From Rossellomorea aquimaris (lineage in GTDB: Bacteria > Bacillota > Bacilli > Bacillales > Bacillaceae_B), in assembly GCF_020171925.1 (NCBI RefSeq), contig NZ_JAIVAR010000003.1:248001-312000 (forward strand): a stretch of 64,000 nucleotides of DNA, given 5' to 3'. The position numbers and the translations under genes were made by a program. Under the pieces are notes generated by a model. That model was not told the DNA's origin, searched no databases, and was given only the letters and a program-made list of their open reading frames with translations. This document shows, piece by piece, positions 27,061 to 35,665 of this stretch (positions within the stretch are counted from its first letter, which is position 1; every line of letters begins with the position of its first letter).

Positions 27061-27834
27061 TTGGAATCTATTTGGTTGGAATACGCATGGGCCCTCTTGA
27101 TCTTGATCGGCCTGGAGGGACTATTATCCGCGGATAATGCACTGGTTCTTGCCGTCATTGCCAAACACCTTCCTGAAGATGAGAAAAAGAAAGCCATCAA
27201 ATACGGGATTTTCCTGGCTTTCGCTTTCCGTTTCGGAGCTCTTTTTGCGATTTCGTTCATCGCAAATGTGTGGCAGATCCAGGCGGTCGGTGCAGCTTAT
27301 CTGCTTTATCTCGGACTGAAGCATGTCATCAAGGCGAAGTTCGGGAAAGATAATGAAAAAAATCAGGAAGAAACGGAAGAAGAGGCTGCCGGTAAAGGCT
27401 TTTGGCCAACTGTCGGAAAGATTGCCCTCGCTGACCTGGCGTTTGCGATTGACTCCATCCTCGCTGCCGTTGCCCTGGCGCTAGGACTTCCGGATTCACC
27501 GCTCGGTAATTTCGGAGGCATGGACGGCGGTAAATTCCTCGTGGTCATTCTCGGCGGGATTGCAGGATTGATCCTTATCAAGTATGCAGCAACCTGGTTC
27601 GTTCAGCTCCTGGAAACCCGTCCCGCGCTGGAAACAACGGCCTACGCCATTGTCGCCTGGGTAGGGGTGAAGCTGGCCGTCATTACGCTCGCTCATGAGG
27701 ACATCCACATTTTAGATCATGATTTCCCACACAGCACGGTTTGGACATTGATCTTCTACGGAGTTCTGATCGGGATTGCCTTGTTGGGCTGGTTTGCACC
27801 GGGGAACAAGAAAGCGGAAGAAAGTAACGGGTAA
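27061..27834 (+). CDS. TerC family membrane protein
   Basis: 257 residues, about seven membrane segments. The family motifs GLEGLLSADNALVLAVI (acidic metal-binding site in the first helix) and ADLAFAIDSILAAVAL are present. TerC proteins of Bacillus (YceF, YkoY, YjbE) are metal exporters, mainly for manganese during metalation of secreted proteins. It starts with TTG after GGAGAG. I see no yybP-ykoY riboswitch in the leader. Terminator follows. Confidence 0.87.
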   Translation: MESIWLEYAWALLILIGLEGLLSADNALVLAVIAKHLPEDEKKKAIKYGIFLAFAFRFGALFAISFIANVWQIQAVGAAYLLYLGLKHVIKAKFGKDNEKNQEETEEEAAGKGFWPTVGKIALADLAFAIDSILAAVALALGLPDSPLGNFGGMDGGKFLVVILGGIAGLILIKYAATWFVQLLETRPALETTAYAIVAWVGVKLAVITLAHEDIHILDHDFPHSTVWTLIFYGVLIGIALLGWFAPGNKKAEESNG

Positions 27835-27869
27835 TGTTCATAAGAGAGTCGTCGCAGGTAACGCATGAG

Positions 27870-27898
27870 GTTGTCGATCTAATCGGCAGCTTTTTTTT
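27870..27898 (+). terminator. Terminator of the TerC gene
   Basis: GTTGTCGAT pairs with ATCGGCAGC (two G-T pairs) around CTA, followed by eight T. Confidence 0.75.
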
Positions 27899-27928
27899 AT
27901 GGTAAAAATGAGCAGCATCTGTACACTT

Positions 27929-28150
27929 TTATATTCTAAAAGGGAGTACTGCTATCTTTATCGGTTCATCTTGCCAGACACCAGAATATGCTCCAAACAA
28001 TAGAACTGACGATTCACTTTCAGGAAATACGGTACAGAATTTATTATCTATTCCTAAACGTGTACGATCGACCAATTCTAATTAGCAACGTCGACAGCAA
28101 TCGGAACAACGGAAATCGGGATTGTTCCGCTCCCTACCCATCCATGATTC
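27929..28150 (-). pseudogene. Possible remnant of a protein-coding gene
   Basis: On the minus strand two adjoining frames read like one broken protein: GNHGWVGSGTIPISVVPIAVD and, after a one-base shift near 28082, LELVDRTRLGIDNKF...GVWQDEPIKIAVLPFRI then a stop at 27929. Amino-acid composition is normal and the frames abut. No upstream part or ribosome site is visible. I cannot name a parent family. Chance open frames remain possible. Confidence 0.3.
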
Positions 28151-28199
28151 CCAATTCACCTCACAACCACAAGCCCCCATGTAAGCTCATTTCTAACGA

Positions 28200-29033
28200 T
28201 CAATTATCTCCTGTCAACAAGCCTTTCACATACGCCAATAAGTTCTCATTGCGTGCACACAGGTACATCTCCCTTTTAAAAGGAGAATCTTGGATCGGTA
28301 AAAAAGCAACACCGCGGAATTCGATTTGGCGTACCATCACGTGAGGAAGATAGGCAATCCCGACGCCCAATGAGACAAGCCCTGCCATGGCATGGTATTG
28401 TGCCGTAACAACCTCTCCCGCAAAGTTCCGTTCATTCATCACCGCCCTGATTTTATCAGAGAGTGCCCCCTGCGAAGGGATGATTTGCGGATACGTGAAG
28501 CATTCTTCTATTGTCACTTCTTTTTTCAAGGAGAACGGTGATTGAATCGGGATGGCAGCATAAAACTCGTCGGTGAAGAGATGACTGGAAGGAACTGTTT
28601 TGTAAGTGGGAATGTCCTGGATGATCGCCGCATCAATTTGCCGTTTTTCAAGTAGAGGTGACAGCTCCTGACTGTCATCCTTAACCTCCGTTACACGAAA
28701 GTTTGCGTGCTGCAGTCGTTCATAATGCTCATGAAGGAAGTAAGTTGTGATCATGGGCGTCGATCCAAAACGGATTTCTTCCGAGCTTTGAAAATGTTTC
28801 ACGGTGTGATGGATCCTCTCAAATAGTGGCGACAGTTCTTTGTATAGTCCTGCCCCTTTTTCGGTCAACTCCACCCCTGAAGAAGTTCTGTCAAAAAGGG
28901 CAAACCCCAATTCTTCTTCCAGACGCTTCATTTGCTTACTGAGTGCAGGTTGGGATATATATAATTCCTTTGCTGCTTTTGTAAAACTCCCTTTCCTTGC
29001 CACTTTGATAAAAGCATTCAATCTCGGTAGCAC
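28200..29033 (-). CDS. LysR family transcriptional regulator
   Basis: About 277 residues. Winged helix at the N-terminus (LNAFIKVARKGSFTKAAKELYISQPALSKQMKRLEEELG), then the co-inducer domain. GTG 29033 fits best (GGGAG 8 bases upstream); an ATG five codons earlier has no site. It is transcribed away from the SMR pair that starts 140 bases further on and probably controls it; CATAACAAATGAG and nearby A/T-rich dyads in the gap were not resolved into a site. Confidence 0.85.
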   Translation of the reverse strand: MLPRLNAFIKVARKGSFTKAAKELYISQPALSKQMKRLEEELGFALFDRTSSGVELTEKGAGLYKELSPLFERIHHTVKHFQSSEEIRFGSTPMITTYFLHEHYERLQHANFRVTEVKDDSQELSPLLEKRQIDAAIIQDIPTYKTVPSSHLFTDEFYAAIPIQSPFSLKKEVTIEECFTYPQIIPSQGALSDKIRAVMNERNFAGEVVTAQYHAMAGLVSLGVGIAYLPHVMVRQIEFRGVAFLPIQDSPFKREMYLCARNENLLAYVKGLLTGDN

Positions 29034-29170
29034 TACTGTCACTCCCATTCTGCATGTTGTTGACTATAGTATAACCCCACGTTATACCCTCATAACAAAT
29101 GAGAAGTACCTACGCCCCCATCCTTTCACTTATCCTGTGAATATACGAAAAATACAGGAGGGACTAATGA

Positions 29171-29506
29171 ATGAAGACCTATTTACTTCTAGGTATATCA
29201 ATCGTGTCAGAGGTCACAGGAGCAACGTTCATAAAGTATTCCGATGGCTTCACTGATTTCAGTGCGACTGTCATCGTCATCCTTTCATATTCACTCGCGG
29301 TCGCTCTTTATATTTTGATTACAAAAGATCATGAAATCGGAATTATTAATGCGCTTTGGTCAGGCGGTGGTACCGTGCTCGTCACATTATTGGGACTCAT
29401 GCTGTTCGAGGAATCATGGTCTATTCAAAAAGGAATCGGACTTGCCTTGATTTTCACAGGGATCATTGGATTGACTCTACAACCGGATAAAGAAAGGAGT
29501 GCATAA
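29171..29506 (+). CDS. Small multidrug resistance (SMR) transporter subunit, with the essential Glu
   Basis: 111 residues, four membrane helices. The proton- and drug-binding glutamate is present as E14 in SIVSEVTGATFIKYSDGF, with the later AYxxW-like NALWSGGGTVLVTLLG. It is followed 3 bases later by a second SMR gene, the arrangement of heterodimeric pumps such as YkkCD and EbrAB. Likely exports cationic compounds using the proton gradient. Confidence 0.87.
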   Translation: MKTYLLLGISIVSEVTGATFIKYSDGFTDFSATVIVILSYSLAVALYILITKDHEIGIINALWSGGGTVLVTLLGLMLFEESWSIQKGIGLALIFTGIIGLTLQPDKERSA

Positions 29507-29509
29507 ACC

Positions 29510-29809
29510 GTGGGATATTTGTTTCTTTCCCTGGTGCTTGCGGCAGCAGGAAATCTTTCTGTTAAACTGTCTGAAGGATTTCGAAAACGTTTGTACAGTG
29601 TAGCATCCTTTGTGCTGATCGGACTTTGCCTTTATTTTCTCTCCTTAAGTGTCCGAACAATGGAAATCGGGATCGCGTATGCTATTTGGTCGGGATCATC
29701 GATTGCCATTACGGCACTGTTTGGGCTTCTTTTTTTCAATGAAAAAGCAAACCCGGCCAAGTTCATTTATATCGGGTTTGTGATCGTAGGAATCGTGATA
29801 CTAAAATAA
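29510..29809 (+). CDS. SMR transporter partner subunit lacking the conserved glutamate
   Basis: 99 residues, four helices, GTG start after GGAG. It aligns with its partner (VKLSEGF with IKYSDGF; IAYAIWSGSSIAITALFG), but the position of the essential E14 is alanine (LAAAGNLSVK). As a homodimer it should not couple to protons, so it most likely works only with the upstream subunit. Confidence 0.85.
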   Translation: MGYLFLSLVLAAAGNLSVKLSEGFRKRLYSVASFVLIGLCLYFLSLSVRTMEIGIAYAIWSGSSIAITALFGLLFFNEKANPAKFIYIGFVIVGIVILK

Positions 29810-29848
29810 AAAAGCGTGGAACCCGGAATCCTATCCCGGGCTCCACGC
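29808..29848 (-). terminator. Terminator of ktrD, between converging genes
   Basis: GCGTGGAACCCGG pairs with CCGGGCTCCACGC (one internal mismatch); on the minus strand it runs into TTTTTTATTTT. Confidence 0.8.
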
Positions 29849-29863
29849 CACATTACAAAAACA

Positions 29864-31225
29864 TTATCCGATGATCACTTTTTCCCTCGGATAGTGATAC
29901 TTCTCATTCACCGTCTTACCGCGAATCAAGAATAAGAAGGAGAAGATCCCGATCCTCCCGATGAACATAAGGGCGATGATGATGATTTTTCCGGCCGTGC
30001 CGAGTTCTGATGTGATTCCCATCGAAAGCCCTGTCGTACCGAATGCAGACGTGACTTCAAAGATGATTTCAAGAATGCTGAATTCCGGATGGAAGAACGT
30101 CATTGCTAGGACGGCTGAACAGCAGATGAAGACGGCCGTTGTGATGACGATGAAAGACCGGTGGATGTCCTCCGGGTCCACTTCACGGCCGAATACCTTG
30201 ATGGAGTTCTTCCCTTTGGCGAAGAAGAAGATACTCAGCATCATGATGGCGAAGGTCGTCGTCCGGATCCCCCCGCCCACACTGCTCGGGGATGCCCCGA
30301 TGAACATGAGTCCGCTCATGAATAAGAGCGTTGGTGCTGAGAACTCACTCACGTCCATGGTCGCGAGTCCGCCGTTCCTCGTCGAAACGGACTGAAACAA
30401 TGCGTAGAAGAACGATTCATGCCATGACTTTCCAATGAAGAAATGATGGCTTTCAAACACAAGGATGAATAGCGTCCCTAGTAAAACCAGGATGAAGAAC
30501 GTCAACGTCGTCAATTTTGTAAATAAAGTGAAGCGGTATGGGGTCGATCCCCGGTGAGTGAACCATTCCTTCAACTCAATCAGGACAGGAAATCCGATGG
30601 CACCCAATATGAGTAGAATGATGTTGATTGATTGAACGAAGTAGTCATTCGCGAAAGGGATCAATGAGTTCCCTGTAATATCGAATCCTGCATTCGTGGT
30701 GGCACTGACCGATGCGAAGAAGCCTTGGATGAACGCCTCTTCCCATGTCGGAAAGAAATCCAGAAAATAGACCCCTAAAATGAAGGCGCCGATTGCCTCG
30801 ATCGCCAGCACAATGATGAGGATCTGCCTCATCAGTTTCACCAGGCCAGAAAACGTCGAACGATTCTGATCGGTCATAATCAACTGACGGTCCTTGAGCC
30901 CGATCTTCTTCCCGAACAAAATCCAGATGAACGTACCGAGCGTCATGATGCCGATCCCGCCAAACTGAAGGATGAAGGCAAGAATGAAATATCCAGTCGT
31001 GCTGAACATATCCGAGGTCGATACCACCGTCAACCCCGTGACACTGATCGCGCTCACAGATGTAAACAGTGCATCGATGAAAGACCATTTCATCCCGGGC
31101 CTGTGGGCAATCGGCATGCTAAGTAATGTCGTGGAGATGACCACGGCTGCTGTATAAAATAAAACAATGACCTGGACAGACGTCAATCTGTTCCAAAACC
31201 TTGCATTTTCCCTTGTAAGTTCCAC
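29864..31225 (-). CDS. ktrD: Potassium uptake channel subunit KtrD
   Basis: About 453 residues of the Trk/Ktr/HKT family: four membrane-pore-membrane repeats with filter-like sequences SVSAISVTGLTVV, SVSATTNAGFDITGNS, QSVSTRNGGLATMD and TSAFGTTGLSMGI, plus the SVGGGIRTTT intramembrane-loop region. It matches B. subtilis KtrD to the last residues (YHYPREKVIIG). KtrD pairs with the RCK subunit KtrC, not found in this window. An open frame runs 78 codons further upstream, but GTG 31225 gives the family length; the ribosome site there is weak (AAGG 12 bases before). Confidence 0.88.
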   Translation of the reverse strand: MELTRENARFWNRLTSVQVIVLFYTAAVVISTTLLSMPIAHRPGMKWSFIDALFTSVSAISVTGLTVVSTSDMFSTTGYFILAFILQFGGIGIMTLGTFIWILFGKKIGLKDRQLIMTDQNRSTFSGLVKLMRQILIIVLAIEAIGAFILGVYFLDFFPTWEEAFIQGFFASVSATTNAGFDITGNSLIPFANDYFVQSINIILLILGAIGFPVLIELKEWFTHRGSTPYRFTLFTKLTTLTFFILVLLGTLFILVFESHHFFIGKSWHESFFYALFQSVSTRNGGLATMDVSEFSAPTLLFMSGLMFIGASPSSVGGGIRTTTFAIMMLSIFFFAKGKNSIKVFGREVDPEDIHRSFIVITTAVFICCSAVLAMTFFHPEFSILEIIFEVTSAFGTTGLSMGITSELGTAGKIIIIALMFIGRIGIFSFLFLIRGKTVNEKYHYPREKVIIG

Positions 31226-31328
31226 TGCTTCACACAACCTTGCTATTTGATGGGTATAGTATAACAGATTGTGGCAGACAAGGACATTGGTTTCGACAGG
31301 CCCCACCATGGGTGACGATCGATCCCAT

Positions 31329-31360
31329 AAAAAAAATGCCCTGCTTTCGCAGGGCATTTC
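31329..31360 (-). terminator. Terminator of the old-yellow-enzyme gene
   Basis: On the minus strand AAATGCCCTGC pairs with GCAGGGCATTT around GAAA, followed by more T. Confidence 0.85.
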
Positions 31361-31370
31361 ACTTCCATTC

Positions 31371-32492
31371 TTACACACCAGGGAACCAGCCAGGTGTATT
31401 GATGATCGCATTCCACAGTGGATCTGGCACCACCAATTCCTTCTGTTTGCTTTTATCAATTTCCGTCACAATCTCGTCTTCCCTGCCTTCTGCAATCTTC
31501 TCGACCCAGTCGGGATCGATGATGAGCTCGCGGCCGAGTGCAAGTAACGGCACGTCCGTCTCGAATGCTTTACGGGCATCTTCTGCCGTATAAATCGAGC
31601 CTACACCGATTAGGGGCGTGCGGTCGTCGATTGTTTCCAGAAGATACTCCATGCGGGGCTTCTCGAGATCCTCAACGTCCCTTCTTGGTTTCGAGAAGAA
31701 TTCAAATAGCGACACATGCAGATAATCAAGCTCCTTGTCAGCCAGCGCATCAACCAGTGACAGCGTATCCCCCATTGAGAACCCTTCGTCTTCCGGCTCT
31801 TCAGGGGAGAAACGATAACCGACAAGGAATGATGGGTCGGCGTGCTCAGCCACTACACTTTTCACTTTATCGACGATGGCAAGCGGGAACGCCATCCGCT
31901 TCTCAAGGCTGCCGCCGAAACGGTCTTCACGCTGATTCGTCATCGGGGAGAAGAATTGATGAATCAAGTAACCATTCGCTCCGTGAATCTCCACACCGTC
32001 ATATCCCGCTTCAATTGCACGGCGCGTCGTCTCACCGAACGCTTCAATGATTTCCTCCACTTCTTTCTCGGAAAGACCTCTTGCCTTTTTCTGACCGTTT
32101 TCTCCTGCTACGTCACTTGCACTTACCACGTCACCATCCGGAACGAGATCCGGGGGACACTGTACTCCACCATGGAAAATTTGAAGAACTGCCTTCGCCC
32201 CTTGCTCCTTGATCGTTTTCGCCAGACGCTCAAGGCTCGGGATCATTTCATCGGAATCCCCTCCGAACTCTCCAGGAAATCCCTTCCCGTTTGGCGTCAC
32301 ATACGTACACGCTGTGATGACCATGCTCACATCCTTCGAACGGCGTGCATAATAGTCAAGCTCCGCATCCGTCACATTGCCTTCATCATCCGAAGAAAAG
32401 TTCGTCATCGGAGCCATGATGATGCGATTTTTCAGCTGTACTCCATTTTTAAATGTATATGGTGTTAATAATTCTTTATAGTTTTCGTTCAT
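31371..32492 (-). CDS. NADH:flavin oxidoreductase, old yellow enzyme family (YqiG-like)
   Basis: 373 residues, FMN TIM barrel: LKNRIIMAPMTN at the start, GYDGVEIHGANGYLIHQFFSP (FMN and catalytic region), NQREDRFGGSLEKRM and the phosphate-binding end GVGSIYTAEDA...LALGRELIIDPDW. Length and composition are close to B. subtilis YqiG. Such enzymes reduce activated double bonds of enals, enones and nitro compounds. GGAGG site before ATG. Single gene. Confidence 0.87.
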   Translation of the reverse strand: MNENYKELLTPYTFKNGVQLKNRIIMAPMTNFSSDDEGNVTDAELDYYARRSKDVSMVITACTYVTPNGKGFPGEFGGDSDEMIPSLERLAKTIKEQGAKAVLQIFHGGVQCPPDLVPDGDVVSASDVAGENGQKKARGLSEKEVEEIIEAFGETTRRAIEAGYDGVEIHGANGYLIHQFFSPMTNQREDRFGGSLEKRMAFPLAIVDKVKSVVAEHADPSFLVGYRFSPEEPEDEGFSMGDTLSLVDALADKELDYLHVSLFEFFSKPRRDVEDLEKPRMEYLLETIDDRTPLIGVGSIYTAEDARKAFETDVPLLALGRELIIDPDWVEKIAEGREDEIVTEIDKSKQKELVVPDPLWNAIINTPGWFPGV

Positions 32493-32772
32493 GGGTGTGC
32501 CTCCTTTTAGTTGTTCAGGGATATCATAGTAGATCGAGGATCATTTGACTATTCATCTGCTTAACGGATGTGCCGAACCTTTCTATATGGTGGCTTTTCT
32601 TGTAGGGAAACATGCGGTTGGAAGAGGAAAAGAATCGGATCCTAGGTCAACTCTCAGTGGGGGCAATAAATATCTAAGCTTTCCCTGAAAAACCACAAAG
32701 TCTGCTTTTTTATAAAATAGCTGCAACGGAACCTGATACACTTTCGTCTATTGTACAAAAGGAGGCGGTGAC

Positions 32773-33259
32773 TTGAACCGGATTTGTTTTAGTATCGTGC
32801 TGGTAGTATCCATTTGGCTGTCTGGTTGTAACGCCGGGGTGGAACCCAAGGACCATATGGGAGAAATCTATTCTGTAGCATTAAACTCCTTAATGGAGGA
32901 GGATGTAGCATTGAATGATCATATAGACTTTATCGCCATCGATATGAGTCAGATCGAGCATTTCAAAGAACGCGATAGAGAACAAGTGCTAAGCAATTTT
33001 AAGGAAAGATACAAAGTGGATATAATGGAAGCGACTTTCGAAGAGCTGAAAGAACAAGGATTGTATAATGAAGAAACAATGGCTTTGGACGGTGTCCTTC
33101 TCAAAATCGAAAAAGTTGATGTAACCTTTACTAACGAGGTAGTGCTTGAAGGGTCAAAGTACCGTTCCGGCTTAGGGGGCTATAGGGGTACAGGTAACCG
33201 TTCATCATGAAGATAACGAATGGAAAACAAAGGAAGTTATTATAACTTGGGTTAGTTAA
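32773..33259 (+). pseudogene. Lipoprotein gene with a one-base frameshift near its 3' end
   Basis: TTG start after GGAGG; signal peptide with lipobox LSGC (about residue 19). The frame as read stops at 33210 after GSKYRSGLGGYRGTGNRSS. Removing one G from the run GGGGG at 33175-33179 instead gives GSKYRSGLGAIGVQVTVHHE and then NEWKTKEVIITWVS, stop at 33259, a natural ending that resembles other small Bacillus lipoproteins (peptide-binding-like). So this is either a recent mutation, a phase-variable G tract, or a sequence error. Family function unknown. Confidence 0.72.
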
Positions 33260-33266
33260 ATAGAAA

Positions 33267-33302
33267 GGAACCCAATTGCTCATTGTTCAAGCATTTGGGT
33301 TC
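33267..33302 (+). terminator. Terminator of the lipoprotein gene
   Basis: GGAACCCAATTGCT pairs with AGCATTTGGGTTCT (one mismatch). It follows the corrected stop by 8 bases, supporting the longer frame. Confidence 0.7.
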
Positions 33303-33348
33303 TTACACATCTTGTTTTTCTAGATTCGTGCTCCATAGCGTCCTGCCA

Positions 33349-34287
33349 TCAATCCAGTTCCCTTACCTCAATTGGGATGAGCGCATTCTCAAGCTCCTTA
33401 CGATGCTTTTCATACTGCTCAGGAAGCATAAGCCCCTCTCCCATCGTCTCTTGTGATTCATCATGAGCGAACCCTGGCGGATCAGTCGCGATCTCAAACA
33501 AGATGCCGCCTTCTTCCCTGAAATAGATCGCATTAAAATAATTCCGATCGATGACAGGAGTCACACCGTATCCATGATCTGCTACGACCTTCCGCCACTC
33601 GAGCTGGTCGCTGTCATCATGCGCCCTCCAGGCAATATGATGGACGGTCCCCGCCCCCATTTGACCGCGGCCGATCGGTGTCATCTTCAAATCAATGACG
33701 TTCCCGATATCAGATGAAGAACGATAACGCGCAATATCCCCTTCCCTTCCGACGAACTCAAGACCCATCACCTCTTCAAGGAGTCCAGCCGTCTTGTCAG
33801 GCTCTGAAGAAAGTAACGTCGCTCCACCGAATCCTTTGATTGCCACATCGGGCGTTACACCTGCAAAGCTCCAGCCGTTAAGTTCACCTTCCTCCCTTTC
33901 AACGATTTCCAGGTGCAGGCCATGTGGATCATCAAATTCCACATATGTTTCACCAAAGCGCTCCACTTTCGTAAACGGAATATGGAATGACTTCAACCTT
34001 TTCTCCCAGAAAGCAGCAGCCCCCTTCGGAACGACATAAGAAGTCACACCTACCTGTCCGTCTCCAATGACACCTTGCCGTGCACCTGCCCAAGGGAAGA
34101 ACGTGATGATTGTGCCCGGCTTCCCTCCATCATCTCCAAAATAAAGATGGTACGTACCCGGATCATCAAAGTTCACTGTTTTCTTTACGAGCCTCAGTCC
34201 GAGAACCCCCGCGTAAAAATCCACATTTTCCTGAGGATGACCGACAATCGCCGTAATATGATGAATCCCCATCGTTTTCTTATCCAT
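33349..34287 (-). CDS. mhqO: Ring-cleaving dioxygenase MhqO-type (VOC family)
   Basis: About 312 residues, two VOC modules. Metal ligands are visible: HHITAIVGHPQENVDFY (His), GTVHHIAWRAHDD (His) and GILFEIATDPPG (Glu). It matches the B. subtilis MhqA/MhqE/MhqO group that cleaves hydroquinone-type rings in defence against quinones. It follows a DoxX gene by 25 bases, as in mhqNOP, and MhqR-type operators lie upstream; mhqN is not present. ATG 34287 has AAAGGAG 8 bases upstream. Confidence 0.85.
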   Translation of the reverse strand: MDKKTMGIHHITAIVGHPQENVDFYAGVLGLRLVKKTVNFDDPGTYHLYFGDDGGKPGTIITFFPWAGARQGVIGDGQVGVTSYVVPKGAAAFWEKRLKSFHIPFTKVERFGETYVEFDDPHGLHLEIVEREEGELNGWSFAGVTPDVAIKGFGGATLLSSEPDKTAGLLEEVMGLEFVGREGDIARYRSSSDIGNVIDLKMTPIGRGQMGAGTVHHIAWRAHDDSDQLEWRKVVADHGYGVTPVIDRNYFNAIYFREEGGILFEIATDPPGFAHDESQETMGEGLMLPEQYEKHRKELENALIPIEVRELD

Positions 34288-34311
34288 GACCATCACTCCT
34301 TTAGTGAACGT

Positions 34312-34710
34312 TTAAAACAAGACTGCATCCAGCGCATATTGACCAGGACCGATCAACGCAACCCCGATGGCCACTGCAAGCAGCGTCAGATTATATTCAT
34401 ATCCATTCGATGTCACCCATAATCCATTCTGACCGTGTACCTTCACAATCGCCATCAACATTGTCGCCGCAATCAAAACCCCAGCAAGTGGAGTCAACAG
34501 ACCGACCGCAAACAAAAATCCTCCGATCAACTCAGACAATCCTGCAAGAAGCGCCAGCGTCACTCCAGGCTTCATCCCCATTGAATCGAACCATCCACCA
34601 GTTCCCTTCAATCCATGTCCCCCGAACCAACCGAACAACTTCTGCGCACCATGTCCGATGAACAATACCCCAATGACTAAACGAATAAGTAGCAAACCTG
34701 CATTTATCAT
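34312..34710 (-). CDS. mhqP: DoxX family membrane protein (MhqP-like)
   Basis: 132 residues, four helices: LLIRLVIGVLFIGHGAQKLFGWFGG, then AGLSELIGGFLFAVGLLTPLAG, both DoxX hallmarks. In B. subtilis, MhqP is encoded with MhqO and is induced by quinones through MhqR. First gene of the operon, GAGGAA site. Symbol rests on family, order and operators together. Confidence 0.82.
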   Translation of the reverse strand: MINAGLLLIRLVIGVLFIGHGAQKLFGWFGGHGLKGTGGWFDSMGMKPGVTLALLAGLSELIGGFLFAVGLLTPLAGVLIAATMLMAIVKVHGQNGLWVTSNGYEYNLTLLAVAIGVALIGPGQYALDAVLF

Positions 34711-34734
34711 GTTTTATTCCTCCTGATCGCTTTT

Positions 34735-34752
34735 TATCTCGAATTCGAGATA
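34735..34752. promoter_or_regulatory. MhqR-type operator 1 (perfect palindrome)
   Basis: TATCTCGAATTCGAGATA, an 18-bp perfect palindrome matching the published MhqR operator form, 25 bases before the mhqP start and next to a candidate minus-strand -10 (TAATAT). Confidence 0.8.
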
Positions 34753-34848
34753 TTACACTAAAAAAATTTTGTGCTTTAACTAATTACATACTCCACTCTC
34801 ATATGGCCATTCTTGCTCGATACGTTTCGATTATTGCCCCCAATCATT

Positions 34849-34881
34849 TATCTCGAAATTAAATATCTTGAATATGAGATA
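34849..34881. promoter_or_regulatory. MhqR-type operator 2 (imperfect, with an extra half-site)
   Basis: TATCTTGAATATGAGATA at 34864-34881 is an imperfect copy of operator 1, and TATCTCGAAATT at 34849 adds a third half-site. The distance to operator 1 (about 115 bases) would allow looping. Confidence 0.6.
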
Positions 34882-34999
34882 ATAATATAACATCTCTCTT
34901 CTTTCGTCAATGGGCTATTTAATTATTTTTTTCCAAACAAAAAGACAGCCATTCGGAGGTGATCCCGAACAGCTGACTTTTCGTTGGTTCCCTTCTTCG

Positions 35000-35038
35000 G
35001 GTGGCAGGCACAAACTAGGTTTTTTGTGCCTGCCACCG
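35000..35038. repeat. Hairpin element GGTGGCAGGCACAAA
   Basis: GGTGGCAGGCACAAA pairs with TTTGTGCCTGCCACC around a short loop, 15-bp perfect stem. It is not beside a gene end, so I treat it as a dispersed hairpin rather than a terminator. Confidence 0.55.
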
Positions 35039-35125
35039 TTTATTTCTGTTCAAGAACAGGGGTACCTGTTTGTAACCGGGGGATGTTTAGAGTCATTTGG
35101 ACTAGGTACAACCATAACGATCAGT

Positions 35126-35643
35126 GCCTGGCTCAAATCACTCTTATCGAGCCTGGCTCAAATCACTCTCATTGAGCCTGGCTCAAATCACTCTTATCGA
35201 GCCTGGCTCAAATCACTCTCATTGAGCCTGGCTCAAATCACTCTCATTGAGCCTGGCTCAAATCACTCTCATTGAGCCTGGCTCAAATCACTTTCATCGA
35301 GCCTGGCTCAAACCACTCTTATCCTGCCTGGCTCAAACCACTCTTATCCTGCCTGGCTCAAACCACTCTCATCGTGCCTGGCTCAAACCACTCTCATCGT
35401 GCCTGGCTCAAACCACTCTTATCGTGCCTGGCTCAAATCACTCTCATTGAGCCTGGCTCAAATCACTCTCATTGAGCCTGGCTCAAATCACTCTCATTGA
35501 GCCTGGCTCAAATCACTCTTATCCTGCCTGGCTCAAACCACTCTTATCGTGCCTGGCTCAAACCACTCTTATCCTGCCTGGCTCAAACCACTCTTATCGT
35601 GCCTGGCTCAAACCACTCTTATCGAGCCTGGCTCAACCAAATC
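35126..35643 (+). repeat. 25-bp minisatellite, 20 full copies plus a partial one
   Basis: Each unit begins GCCTGGCTCAAA and ends CTCATTGA, TTATCGA, TTATCCT or TCATCGT. Copies start every 25 bp from 35126 to 35601, then a partial at 35626. Units ending ATTGA create the 15-bp dyad TTGAGCCTGGCTCAA across each junction; units ending TCCT or TCGT break it. Variants are clustered: copies 1-7 and 13-16 have AAATCA, 8-12 and 17-20 have AAACCA, suggesting block duplication. As 25 is not a multiple of three, all plus frames read through as repetitive peptides; I do not consider them genes. Confidence 0.95.
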
Positions 35644-35665
35644 AACCAACCACCATTCCCACAAC

